DNA of 5,188 nt from CAZQBY01 sp964540655. GTDB lineage: Archaea; Altiarchaeota; Altiarchaeia; JAFGQM01. The notes under the pieces are model-generated. The model searched no databases and was not told where the DNA came from. It saw only the letters and a program-made list of their open reading frames with translations. Position 1 is the stretch's first letter. Each line of letters opens with the position of its first letter. Both the position numbers and the translations under genes were made by a program. The DNA lies in NCBI GenBank assembly GCA_964540655.1, contig CAZINR010000065.1, positions 1-5,188 on the forward strand, given 5' to 3'. Positions 1 through 5,170 of this stretch are shown here, one piece after another.

Positions 1-1048
1 TCAAAACCACATGGGCCTCTTCCAACACCTTGTTGACGAAGCTTGCTGATGTCTCTCCCGCCGGGACCTTGGCCCAGATGTAGAAGGTGCCCTTCGGTTT
101 CTTTGCGTCGATTCCCGCCTCGTTGAAAGCGTCCACTATCGTCTCCATGCGCGCTTCATATTCCTCAAGAGCAGGCGGCTCGTCATAGTTCTCGAGAGCA
201 TATATGCCCGCCAGTTGGACGGCCTCGAAGACTCCGGAATCAATGTTCTCCTTGACCCTCGACAATCCGGCGACTATGTCCTCGTTGCCGTATGCCACGC
301 CCAGCCTCCAGCCGGTCATGTTGTAGTTCTTGGAAAAGGAGTGCAGTTCAACGCCCACATCCATAGCACCGCCCACTTCCAAGAAGGATGGGGCCTCGTA
401 GCCGTCGAACGTTATCTCGCTGTAGACGTTATCGCTCACAACTATGACGCCGTAGTCCTCGGCGAAATCCACCACATGGCCGTAGAAATCCTCGTCAGCC
501 ACAGCCGCAGTGGGGTTGTTGGGGTAATTTATGAACATCATCTTGGCGTCCTTGGCGTCCGTTCTGTCAATAGCATCCAGGTCTATCAGAAAATCGTTCT
601 CTTCCTTCAGAGGCATGGGTATCGGTATGCCGCCGGTCAGTATTGTCGCCCCGTTGGCATATCCCGGATAGCCGGGGTCGGGCACCAAGACCTTGTCGCC
701 GCTGTTCACAAACGCGCGCGCTATGTTGCACGCGCCCTCCTTGGAGCCTATCAGCGCCTGGATCTGGTTCGTCTTGAGGTCCAGTCCGAACCTCTTTTCG
801 CACCACTTGGCCCAAGCCTCGCGAAAGTCCGCCCTCCCGGCATCCATAGGGTAGCGGTGCGTGGCGGGGTCATCAACAGCCCTTTTCATCGCTTCCCTGA
901 TGCCCTCGGGGGTGGGGAGGTCCGGGTCGCCGATGCCCAAGTCGACCAAGTCAGCGCCCTTGGCCATCATCGCCTTCTTTTTCTTAGATATCTCCGCAAA
1001 AGCATAAGGCGGAATTTTCTTGAGATTGTCTGAGTACTCTACTTTCAT
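1..1048 (-). CDS. dapL: LL-diaminopimelate aminotransferase (DapL), C-terminus cut off by the window edge
   Basis: A pyridoxal-phosphate enzyme of aminotransferase class I/II. It transfers an amino group from glutamate to tetrahydrodipicolinate, giving LL-diaminopimelate in one step of cytoplasmic lysine synthesis. The frame is open from ATG at 1048 to the left edge (349 codons). Visible motifs are GIGDPDLPTP near residues 47-56, DPGYPGY at 124-130, NYPNNPT at 174-180, SDNVY at 205-209 and SFSKNYNMTGWR at 237-248. The PLP-binding lysine is K240, with D206, Y209 and R248 as cofactor or phosphate contacts. PKGTFYIW lies close to the cut end. The family usually has about 380-410 residues, so some 30-60 are missing, including the C-terminal substrate arginine. 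The GIGDPDLPTP and YNMTGWR signatures, with dapA and dapB next door, favour DapL over a general aspartate aminotransferase. No Shine-Dalgarno precedes the ATG. A 46-base gap separates it from dapB. Confidence 0.9.
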   Translation of the reverse strand, partial: MKVEYSDNLKKIPPYAFAEISKKKKAMMAKGADLVDLGIGDPDLPTPEGIREAMKRAVDDPATHRYPMDAGRADFREAWAKWCEKRFGLDLKTNQIQALIGSKEGACNIARAFVNSGDKVLVPDPGYPGYANGATILTGGIPIPMPLKEENDFLIDLDAIDRTDAKDAKMMFINYPNNPTAAVADEDFYGHVVDFAEDYGVIVVSDNVYSEITFDGYEAPSFLEVGGAMDVGVELHSFSKNYNMTGWRLGVAYGNEDIVAGLSRVKENIDSGVFEAVQLAGIYALENYDEPPALEEYEARMETIVDAFNEAGIDAKKPKGTFYIWAKVPAGETSASFVNKVLEEAHVVL

Positions 1049-1072
1049 TCTGGGTAGTTTAGATTATACTCA

Positions 1073-1080
1073 ATAAATAA
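1073..1080 (-). promoter_or_regulatory. Possible TATA box for dapL, leaderless spacing
   Basis: On the minus strand TTATTTAT ends 24 bases before the dapL ATG at 1048. Archaeal transcription usually starts about 25 bases downstream of the box centre, so the message would begin at or within a few bases of the ATG. That fits the lack of a Shine-Dalgarno there. The 46-base gap (1049-1094) is A+T-rich compared with the genes around it and holds nothing else I can name. The match to the archaeal consensus is only moderate, and dapL could equally be read through from dapB. Confidence 0.3.
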
Positions 1081-1094
1081 GCTGCGCACAATCT

Positions 1095-1910
1095 CTATTC
1101 AAGGCCCAGCGCATCCTTCATCTCATACATGCCCGGCCCCTGCTGGGCCAGCCACTTGATAGTGCGCAAGCAACCGTATGCGAAAGCGTCCCTTGAGTGG
1201 GCCTGGTGCTTTATCTCCATGCGCTCGCCCATGTTGCCGAAGACTACCGTGTGCTCGCCGACCACGCCGCCGACCCGCATGGCGTGTATGCACACCTCCC
1301 CGGGCTTTCTCTCTCCGACAATCCCTTCCCGACCGTATCTCAAATCGGACTTGTCCCCGCCTATGGAGTCTAAAATCCCCTCAGCCAGCTTCTTGGCCGT
1401 GCCTGACGGCGCGTCCTTCTTGAATCGGTGGTGGACGTCCAATACCTCGATGTCGTAGTCCCTCAGGACCTTGGCCGCCTCCGCAGCCATCTTGAAGAAG
1501 AGATTCACGCAGACCGAGAAGTTCGGCGAGATTAGACCTACTACGCCATTCTTTTTTATAGATTCCTTTATGGCGGATATCTGGGCCCCGGTAAGTCCCG
1601 TGGTGCCCACTACGACCCCCACTTTATTTGCTGCGGCAGTCTCGGCATTCTTTAGGGTGGCTTCCGGGTTCGTGAAGTCCACCAAAAAATCAGGGCTAGT
1701 GTCTTGCAGAATCTTGTCTAGATCGTCGGCTCCTTCGACCTTCACGCCGATATTGCCGATGCCTAGGACCTCACCTATGTCCTCGCCCAAGTGTGGGCTG
1801 TCCGGTGCGTCTATCGCAGCCACGACTTCAAGCCCGTCGTCTTCTGCAGCCCTCCTGAGGACCTGACCGGCCATGCGGCCGCAGGCCCCTGAAACGGCTA
1901 TCCTGGTCAT
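1095..1910 (-). CDS. dapB: 4-hydroxy-tetrahydrodipicolinate reductase (DapB)
   Basis: Reduces the DapA product to tetrahydrodipicolinate with NAD(P)H, the second step of the DAP branch of lysine synthesis. The product has 271 residues, about the length of the E. coli enzyme (273). An N-terminal Rossmann domain carries GACGRMAG at 8-15. VDFT (77-80) and GTTG (102-105) follow, then SPNFSVCVN (128-136). The catalytic block DVHHRFKKDAPSGTA spans 158-172, with H160 and K164 aligning with the E. coli catalytic His and Lys. RVGGVVGEH is at 212-220. The third glycine of the usual GxxGRMG loop is alanine (A14). An acidic D34 after the second strand suggests NADH can be accepted. The ATG overlaps the dapA stop as ATGA, a sign of translational coupling. 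No strong Shine-Dalgarno is visible. Confidence 0.95.
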   Translation of the reverse strand: MTRIAVSGACGRMAGQVLRRAAEDDGLEVVAAIDAPDSPHLGEDIGEVLGIGNIGVKVEGADDLDKILQDTSPDFLVDFTNPEATLKNAETAAANKVGVVVGTTGLTGAQISAIKESIKKNGVVGLISPNFSVCVNLFFKMAAEAAKVLRDYDIEVLDVHHRFKKDAPSGTAKKLAEGILDSIGGDKSDLRYGREGIVGERKPGEVCIHAMRVGGVVGEHTVVFGNMGERMEIKHQAHSRDAFAYGCLRTIKWLAQQGPGMYEMKDALGLE

Positions 1911-2803
1911 AGTAGGCTCAAATCCTGAAGGACCTTCTTTATCTTCTCCTTGCTTTCTCCCGTAGGCTCGACCAGCGGCAGCCGCGGCTTGCCCGAGGGC
2001 ATGCCCATCATCTCCATGGCCGCCTTTATCGGTCCGGGATTAGTTTCAACGAAGATCACCTTGTTCAGGTCCAGATATTTGTAGTGCAGCTGCTTGGAGT
2101 CTTCGATGTGCCCGTCGAAGTGCTCGTGTATCATCTTCGTCAGGCCCTTCGGAACCACGTTGGAGGAGACGGATATGGCGCCGTGTCCGCCCAGACTGAG
2201 AATGGGATAGCTCCAGCTGTCCTCGCCGCTGAGGACGACGAAGTCCTCGGGCGCATCTCTGAGTATCCTCATTATCTGCTCCAGGTCACAGCTGGCCTCC
2301 TTGACGCCCGCCACGTTCTTGAGCTTGCTCAGCCTCAATGTGGTCTCAGCTTCAACGTTCTTGCCGGTCCGAGAGGGTACGTTATAGACTATCTGCGGGA
2401 TGTCCACGGTCTCGGCTATCTTCTTGTAGTGCTGATACAAGCCCTCCTGAGTGGGCTTGTTGTAGTACGGCGATATGAGCAGCACCGCATCGGCGCCCGC
2501 TTCTTTGGCATGCTTGGTGTATCTTATGGCTTCTTTAGTATTGTTGGAGCCAGTCCCGGCGATGACCTTGGCTTTGCCCTTGGCCTCCTCGATGGTGATG
2601 TCGATTACCTTTTCGTGCTCCTCGGGAGTCAGCGTCGGGGATTCCCCAGTAGTCCCTACGGGCACCAGTCCGTCTATGCCTTCAGATATCTGAAAGCGTA
2701 TGTTCTTCCTGAGGCCTTCCTCGTCCAGCCCTCCATCCTTGTCGAATGGGGTGACGATAGCCGTGTATGCGCCAGATAGGTCCATTTTGGTATTAAGAAG
2801 CAT
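1907..2803 (-). CDS. dapA: 4-hydroxy-tetrahydrodipicolinate synthase (DapA)
   Basis: A class I aldolase-type TIM barrel that condenses pyruvate with L-aspartate semialdehyde, the committed step of DAP/lysine synthesis. The product has 298 residues, normal for the family. Visible catalytic features are GTTGES at 50-55 (T51, T52), SPYYNKPTQEGL at 111-122, YNVPSRTG at 140-147 (Y140 proton relay, R145 substrate carboxylate) and GVKEAS at 166-171. K168 is the Schiff-base lysine. GGHGAISVSSNVVP at 205-218 lies near the C-terminal side of the barrel. The chosen ATG lies 8 bases after the DUF655 stop. An in-frame ATG at 2785 (residue 7) gives the more usual beginning MDLSGAYTAIVTPF and cannot be excluded, since neither start has a strong Shine-Dalgarno. 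The gene overlaps dapB by 4 bases. Confidence 0.95.
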   Translation of the reverse strand: MLLNTKMDLSGAYTAIVTPFDKDGGLDEEGLRKNIRFQISEGIDGLVPVGTTGESPTLTPEEHEKVIDITIEEAKGKAKVIAGTGSNNTKEAIRYTKHAKEAGADAVLLISPYYNKPTQEGLYQHYKKIAETVDIPQIVYNVPSRTGKNVEAETTLRLSKLKNVAGVKEASCDLEQIMRILRDAPEDFVVLSGEDSWSYPILSLGGHGAISVSSNVVPKGLTKMIHEHFDGHIEDSKQLHYKYLDLNKVIFVETNPGPIKAAMEMMGMPSGKPRLPLVEPTGESKEKIKKVLQDLSLL

Positions 2804-2811
2804 TTCTCTTA

Positions 2812-3393
2812 TTATTTCTCTTTCCCGAAGTCGGGAACGAATATCCTATGACCCACATCGCCTTGTATCTCCTCCAGGACCCTGTCCACTATCAGCTTCT
2901 CGGAAGTCGGCAGACCCTTGACTCTTGCGTCTATATCCTTGAAGCTCTTGAACTGCTCTTCCTCGCGCTCTTCCAGTATCTTATAGAGGTGCTTCTTGCC
3001 GACCTTGGGCAGAAGCTCCAGCTGGTGATGCTTGAGGCTTATGGCAGTCGCCTTGTTGAAGAAATTGATGAACTTTTCCTCATTCTTCTTGACTATCTCC
3101 GCGACTACGTCGGGCAGCTCGTTCTTGGCCGTGGCTGTCAGCTCCTCATACTTGAGCCTCTTCTTGATGGTGCGGACCTTGTCCCTCTCGCCGTCCCCTA
3201 CGTAGACGTCCTCGCGCGCCCTGAAGCCGACGCCTTGCTTGGGTGTGACCTCCAGGAGCACGAAGTATCTGGTCCCCACAGTCTGCGCGACCGGATACCG
3301 CTTGTAGACTGGAAGGGATGTTATGCCTTCCGGCAGGTAGTCAAGGACCACTGCGCTCTCCTCTCTTATCTTCTCCTCCCGCCTTTCCATCAT
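2812..3393 (-). CDS. DUF655 family protein, predicted nucleic-acid-binding
   Basis: A conserved archaeal protein of unknown function, 193 residues. The N-terminal part carries the family hallmark VVLDYLPEG (15-23) followed by VAQTVGTRYFVLLEV (35-49) and VYVGDGERDKV (63-73), which looks like a small beta-barrel. A basic helical middle follows. HHQLELLPKVGKKHLYKILEE at 122-142 reads as a helix-hairpin-helix motif, so binding to RNA or DNA is likely but not shown. In many euryarchaea the family sits directly after L21e and Rpo4, as here, often followed by ksgA. Here dapA follows instead. The start overlaps the rpoF stop as ATGA. A second ATG is adjacent at 3390, so the true start could be one codon later. 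Confidence 0.88.
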   Translation of the reverse strand: MMERREEKIREESAVVLDYLPEGITSLPVYKRYPVAQTVGTRYFVLLEVTPKQGVGFRAREDVYVGDGERDKVRTIKKRLKYEELTATAKNELPDVVAEIVKKNEEKFINFFNKATAISLKHHQLELLPKVGKKHLYKILEEREEEQFKSFKDIDARVKGLPTSEKLIVDRVLEEIQGDVGHRIFVPDFGKEK

Positions 3394-3722
3394 CTGTGTT
3401 TGTCGAGGATCTCGAGCACCTTGTCAATGGTCTCGGTCTCGGGCTGTTTCCTCTCCTTGGAGAAGAAGGCCCGCAGCTCGTCCCTGTTGGCGGGCATCGC
3501 GTTGACTATCTCGATCGCCTTCTCCTTGTTCAGGTCCAGCTCGGCCATCTGGTTAACCATCTCTGTTGCGTCCTTGTAAGAAGTCTGAGCGCAGTGCTGA
3601 GCGTGCTCCAGAGACTTCTTCTGGACGTACTCCAGTTCCTTCTCCTTCGAGATGGCTGTCAACAGCTTCTTGACCTCCGCTAGAGTGACCGGTTCCTCGG
3701 AATAGAACTCCTTGGTGTTCAT
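3390..3722 (-). CDS. rpoF: DNA-directed RNA polymerase subunit Rpo4 (RpoF, Rpb4-like)
   Basis: The archaeal Rpb4 homologue. It pairs with Rpo7 to form the stalk of RNA polymerase, which contacts nascent RNA and helps open-complex formation. The product has 110 residues, normal for the family. The N-terminal part (SEEPVTLAEVKKLL, 8-21) is the segment that packs on Rpo7. The C-terminal helical HRDC-like domain runs from about 60 to the end, with AIEIVNAMPANRDELRAFF at 69-87 being very typical. The gene starts 2 bases after the rpl21e stop and overlaps DUF655 by 4 bases. TTTGAGGAAGG ends 7 bases before the ATG and is the clearest Shine-Dalgarno-like stretch in the operon, placing the start with confidence. 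Confidence 0.93.
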   Translation of the reverse strand: MNTKEFYSEEPVTLAEVKKLLTAISKEKELEYVQKKSLEHAQHCAQTSYKDATEMVNQMAELDLNKEKAIEIVNAMPANRDELRAFFSKERKQPETETIDKVLEILDKHR

Positions 3723-3724
3723 TT

Positions 3725-4009
3725 TTAAGCCTTCCTCAAATGCGCAGAAGTGGTGATTATCGTCTTCTTCTTTCCGCCGTCGTCTATCGAGACCTCGTAT
3801 GACTTCCCCCGCACCTTGGTCACCGTGCCTTCCCTTCCCTGATACCTGGGATGCGGCATCGCCTTCTGTGTGGATGAATCCAAGTCTATGATGACTCTCT
3901 CGCCTACTTTGAATTCCCGGAGCAGCTGGTTGACCGTAGTCTTTTCCCTGTGCCTGCTGAGCTGCTGCCTGGAATGCCCTCCTCGGTTGCCTCTGTTTCT
4001 TTTAACCAT
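3725..4009 (-). CDS. rpl21e: 50S ribosomal protein L21e
   Basis: A large-subunit ribosomal protein found in archaea and eukaryotes, built on an SH3-like barrel. The product has 94 residues, the usual archaeal length. A very basic N-terminal tail (1-23, rich in Arg and Lys) likely threads into rRNA. The barrel begins at FKVGERVIIDLD (33-44). The family signature MPHPRYQGREGTV is at 51-63, followed by VRGKSYEVSI (66-75) and an exposed basic loop, GGKKKT. It is the first gene of a minus-strand operon with rpoF and the DUF655 gene, the usual archaeal neighbours. No convincing Shine-Dalgarno lies just upstream of its ATG. Candidate promoters are at 4072-4079 and 4229-4236. Confidence 0.95.
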   Translation of the reverse strand: MVKRNRGNRGGHSRQQLSRHREKTTVNQLLREFKVGERVIIDLDSSTQKAMPHPRYQGREGTVTKVRGKSYEVSIDDGGKKKTIITTSAHLRKA

Positions 4010-4071
4010 CGGTAAAGTCTATTCTAGCCTCGTTAGCAAGGATAGAACGTGCCCCCTACGATTTTTTTGCG

Positions 4072-4079
4072 TATAATTT
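4072..4079 (-). promoter_or_regulatory. Possible TATA box of the rpl21e operon
   Basis: On the minus strand AAATTATA is centred about 66 bases before the rpl21e ATG. A start about 26 bases downstream would fall near 4049, next to a GGGGG run (4052-4056), leaving a leader of about 40 bases. No good BRE is visible upstream, so this is tentative. The seven A residues at 4062-4068 lie between box and start. Confidence 0.3.
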
Positions 4080-4091
4080 GAAAGGAAGGGT

Positions 4092-4098
4092 AAAAAAA
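4092..4098 (-). terminator. Poly-T tract, possible archaeal intrinsic terminator
   Basis: Seven T in a row on the minus strand (CCTTTTTTTACC), about 28 bases after the end of the 11-bp stem and about 90 bases before the rpl21e ATG. Archaeal polymerase can stop at such U-tracts without a hairpin. It would end a transcript begun near 4208 before the operon. Confidence 0.35.
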
Positions 4099-4126
4099 GG
4101 CATGTTTTATTCTAGAAGGGTTAAAG

Positions 4127-4195
4127 GGACGTCCGCATAAGAATTCAGTTCTAGTCGCTGTGTTGGGGGGTCCAGAGACGATTTTGCGGACGTCC
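4127..4195. repeat. Perfect 11-bp inverted repeat built on two GGACGTCC palindromes
   Basis: GGACGTCCGCA (4127-4137) and its exact reverse complement TGCGGACGTCC (4185-4195) are separated by 47 bases. Each contains the 8-base palindrome GGACGTCC, so the pair can be read as inverted or direct repeats. It can be an RNA stem or two protein-binding sites. The sequence itself is certain; its role is not. Confidence 0.85.
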
Positions 4196-4228
4196 AGGGA
4201 TTGCTCCCGGGAGAATAATGAGAGAGCC

Positions 4229-4236
4229 TATAAAAA
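4229..4236 (-). promoter_or_regulatory. Possible TATA box of the candidate small RNA or operon leader
   Basis: On the minus strand TTTTTATA lies in an A+T-rich stretch 13 bases from the insertion-sequence edge. A start about 25 bases downstream would fall at 4206-4208, where GGGAGCAA begins. This is the best TATA-like string in the intergenic region. The complementary TATAAAAA could also serve the plus strand, which would run antisense into the transposase. Confidence 0.38.
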
Positions 4237-4249
4237 GCTTAAAACCTTT

Positions 4250-4267
4250 GGCTTTGTGGAAACCCTC
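4250..4267. repeat. Left terminal inverted repeat of the IS
   Basis: GGCTTTGTGGAAACCCTC pairs with the inverted copy at 5171-5188 (AGCTCTGTGGAAATCCTC), with identical core TGTGGAAA. Its inner two bases belong to the transposase stop codon (4266-4268), so the coding region runs into the repeat. Confidence 0.8.
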
Positions 4268-5129
4268 AACATAAGCACCGCCTGAGAAGGCGGTGCAGCA
4301 GGCCTAATACTATCCGCCTGTCGACATTGTACGCCCAGAGCTTCACCTTCAGCTCCTTCTTCTGCATGTTCGTGCTGCGCGAGCGAACGTCTTCCCCCAG
4401 CTTCCGCTTGACGACGGAGAACACGGTCTCGACCTTCGAGCGCTGGTGGTAGGTCTTCTCGTCGAAGCTATCGGCAAGCCGCTTGCGGTGCCTGCCGTTG
4501 ACCCGCTTCCGCTCCCTGCCGCGGACCGGGATTATCGCGTCTGCGCCCGATCTATGCACCCTGCGATGGATGCTCTCGTCGTCGTACGCCTTGTCCGCGA
4601 CCACGACCTTGAACTCGCACTTCTTCGCGATAGGCCAGAAGTCGCGGCTGTCGTGGGCATGGCTCCTGCGCGCCTTCATAGCCTGGATCTCCAGCGAGCC
4701 CAGGTCCACGGCTATGCTGCCTTTCAGGTACGGGCGCTTCTTCCCGCACCGCTTCTCGTAGTGCGGGCTGGCCGCGGTGGACGAGAAGCCGCTGGCGTCG
4801 ATGCCGAGAACATCGCACTTCCCAGAGCCGAAGAACCGGTCCAGCATGCGCGCTGGAATCCGCTTGAGGAACTTCGGGATAGTCGAGAAGTCCGGAGCCT
4901 TCCTCAGGCCGAGAGCCCCCCGCAGCCGGGGCATTTCCGTCACAAGGTCCTCCAGCTCCCGCCACTTGAGGCGGAAGCGCTGGTGCATCCCCGCGAGCGC
5001 CATGAGCTGCGGCTGGGTGAAATCCCTCCGCGAGAACTTGCTGCTGTATCGCTTCAGCAGGCGCTTCGCCTGCCGGCAAGCTTCGGAAGCGAAGCTTATA
5101 TAGACGGTCGGGTTAACTACTTTGGTCAT
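4266..5129 (-). CDS. DDE transposase, IS5-family-like
   Basis: Catalyses cut-and-paste movement of the surrounding element through a DDE active site binding two metal ions. The product has 287 residues and no frame break. The N-terminal part (SRRDFTQPQLMALAGMHQ, 33-50, and WRELEDLVTEMP, 56-67) resembles the DNA-binding region of archaeal IS5-type transposases. The catalytic acids are D111 in GIDASGF, D179 in VVADKAYDDE, and E234. E234 lies in the signature Y227-x2-R230-x3-E234-x6-K241, the classic YREK box of the IS4/IS5 group. The C-terminus is basic and ends in a segment coded by a stem-loop. The ATG lies one base after an 11-bp hairpin. The enzyme looks intact and may be active. Confidence 0.92.
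   Translation of the reverse strand: MTKVVNPTVYISFASEACRQAKRLLKRYSSKFSRRDFTQPQLMALAGMHQRFRLKWRELEDLVTEMPRLRGALGLRKAPDFSTIPKFLKRIPARMLDRFFGSGKCDVLGIDASGFSSTAASPHYEKRCGKKRPYLKGSIAVDLGSLEIQAMKARRSHAHDSRDFWPIAKKCEFKVVVADKAYDDESIHRRVHRSGADAIIPVRGRERKRVNGRHRKRLADSFDEKTYHQRSKVETVFSVVKRKLGEDVRSRSTNMQKKELKVKLWAYNVDRRIVLGLLHRLLRRCLC
4275..4296 (-). repeat. Stem-loop at the 3' end of the transposase gene
   Basis: GCACCGCC (4275-4282) and GGCGGTGC (4289-4296) form a perfect 8-bp G+C-rich stem with a 6-base loop, inside the last codons of the transposase. No T-run follows on the minus strand, so it is not a classic terminator. It could slow polymerase or protect the message end. Confidence 0.7.
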
Positions 5130-5130
5130 T

Positions 5131-5158
5131 GTTGGGCTTGATTAATTTCAAGCCCAAC
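5131..5158 (-). promoter_or_regulatory. Hairpin directly upstream of the transposase start codon
   Basis: Perfect 11-bp inverted repeat, GTTGGGCTTGA (5131-5141) and TCAAGCCCAAC (5148-5158), with a 6-base loop. In the transposase message it ends one base before the ATG at 5129 and would cover the ribosome-landing region. A TTAAA string inside the element (5163-5167) could start transcription near 5139, after the 5' arm. Only messages entering from outside would then contain the whole hairpin. Confidence 0.6.
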
Positions 5159-5170
5159 TCTCTTTAATCA

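Larger units (their letters stand above)
4092..4208 (-). ncRNA. Candidate structured small RNA or 5' leader, family not recognised
   Basis: Read on the minus strand, the predicted start near 4208 opens with a hairpin GGGA-GCAA-TCCC (4208-4197), whose loop is a GNRA tetraloop only in this direction. One base later a perfect 11-bp stem, TGCGGACGTCC (4185-4195) against GGACGTCCGCA (4127-4137), closes a three-way-junction-like fold. Inside are a 7-bp stem with one mismatch (4173-4179 with 4154-4160, 12-base C-rich loop) and a 4-bp hairpin AGAA/TTCT (4140-4143 with 4149-4152). A run of seven T (4098-4092) follows, a typical archaeal termination signal. A TATA-like box lies at 4229-4236. I tested tRNA, 5S, SRP RNA and C/D box signatures by eye and found none. 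If the poly-T is read through, the same structure would be a leader of rpl21e. Pairings are hand-drawn and expression is unproven. Confidence 0.35.

Noticed and set aside
215..1033. Open frame of 272 codons on the plus strand
   Set aside because: Lies wholly antisense to dapL, whose motifs are unmistakable. The translation has no recognisable family and reflects a G+C-rich gene read backwards.
2084..2779. Open frame of 231 codons on the plus strand
   Set aside because: Antisense shadow of dapA; no motif or start signal.
2848..3579. Leucine-rich open frame of 243 codons on the plus strand
   Set aside because: Antisense across DUF655 and rpoF. The leucine richness comes from reversed Lys/Glu codons, so it is not a membrane protein.
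4062..4068. Seven T on the plus strand as a terminator
   Set aside because: No plus-strand gene or transcript precedes it. On the operon strand it is an A-run in the promoter area.
4127..4195. tRNA gene, suggested by a stem of 11 bp and GTTCTAGTC resembling a T-loop
   Set aside because: The T-arm does not pair, there is no D-arm or anticodon arm of proper size, and there is no CCA-side layout.
4204..4213. CTCCCGGGAG palindrome as a separate operator
   Set aside because: It overlaps the proposed GGGA-GCAA-TCCC hairpin and a single 10-base palindrome is weak evidence, so I did not list it separately.
4010..4249. CRISPR array or short protein-coding gene in the intergenic stretch
   Set aside because: There are no regularly spaced direct repeats, and no frame with a start signal and recognisable content.
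4275..4296. Rho-independent terminator of the transposase
   Set aside because: The stem is good but no T-run follows on the coding strand, and it lies inside the coding region.
4446..5141. Open frames inside the IS in other frames on both strands (also 4552-5079 minus)
   Set aside because: The transposase frame keeps all catalytic motifs without a break. The others are Ala/Pro/Arg-rich shadows, and no programmed frameshift site is needed.
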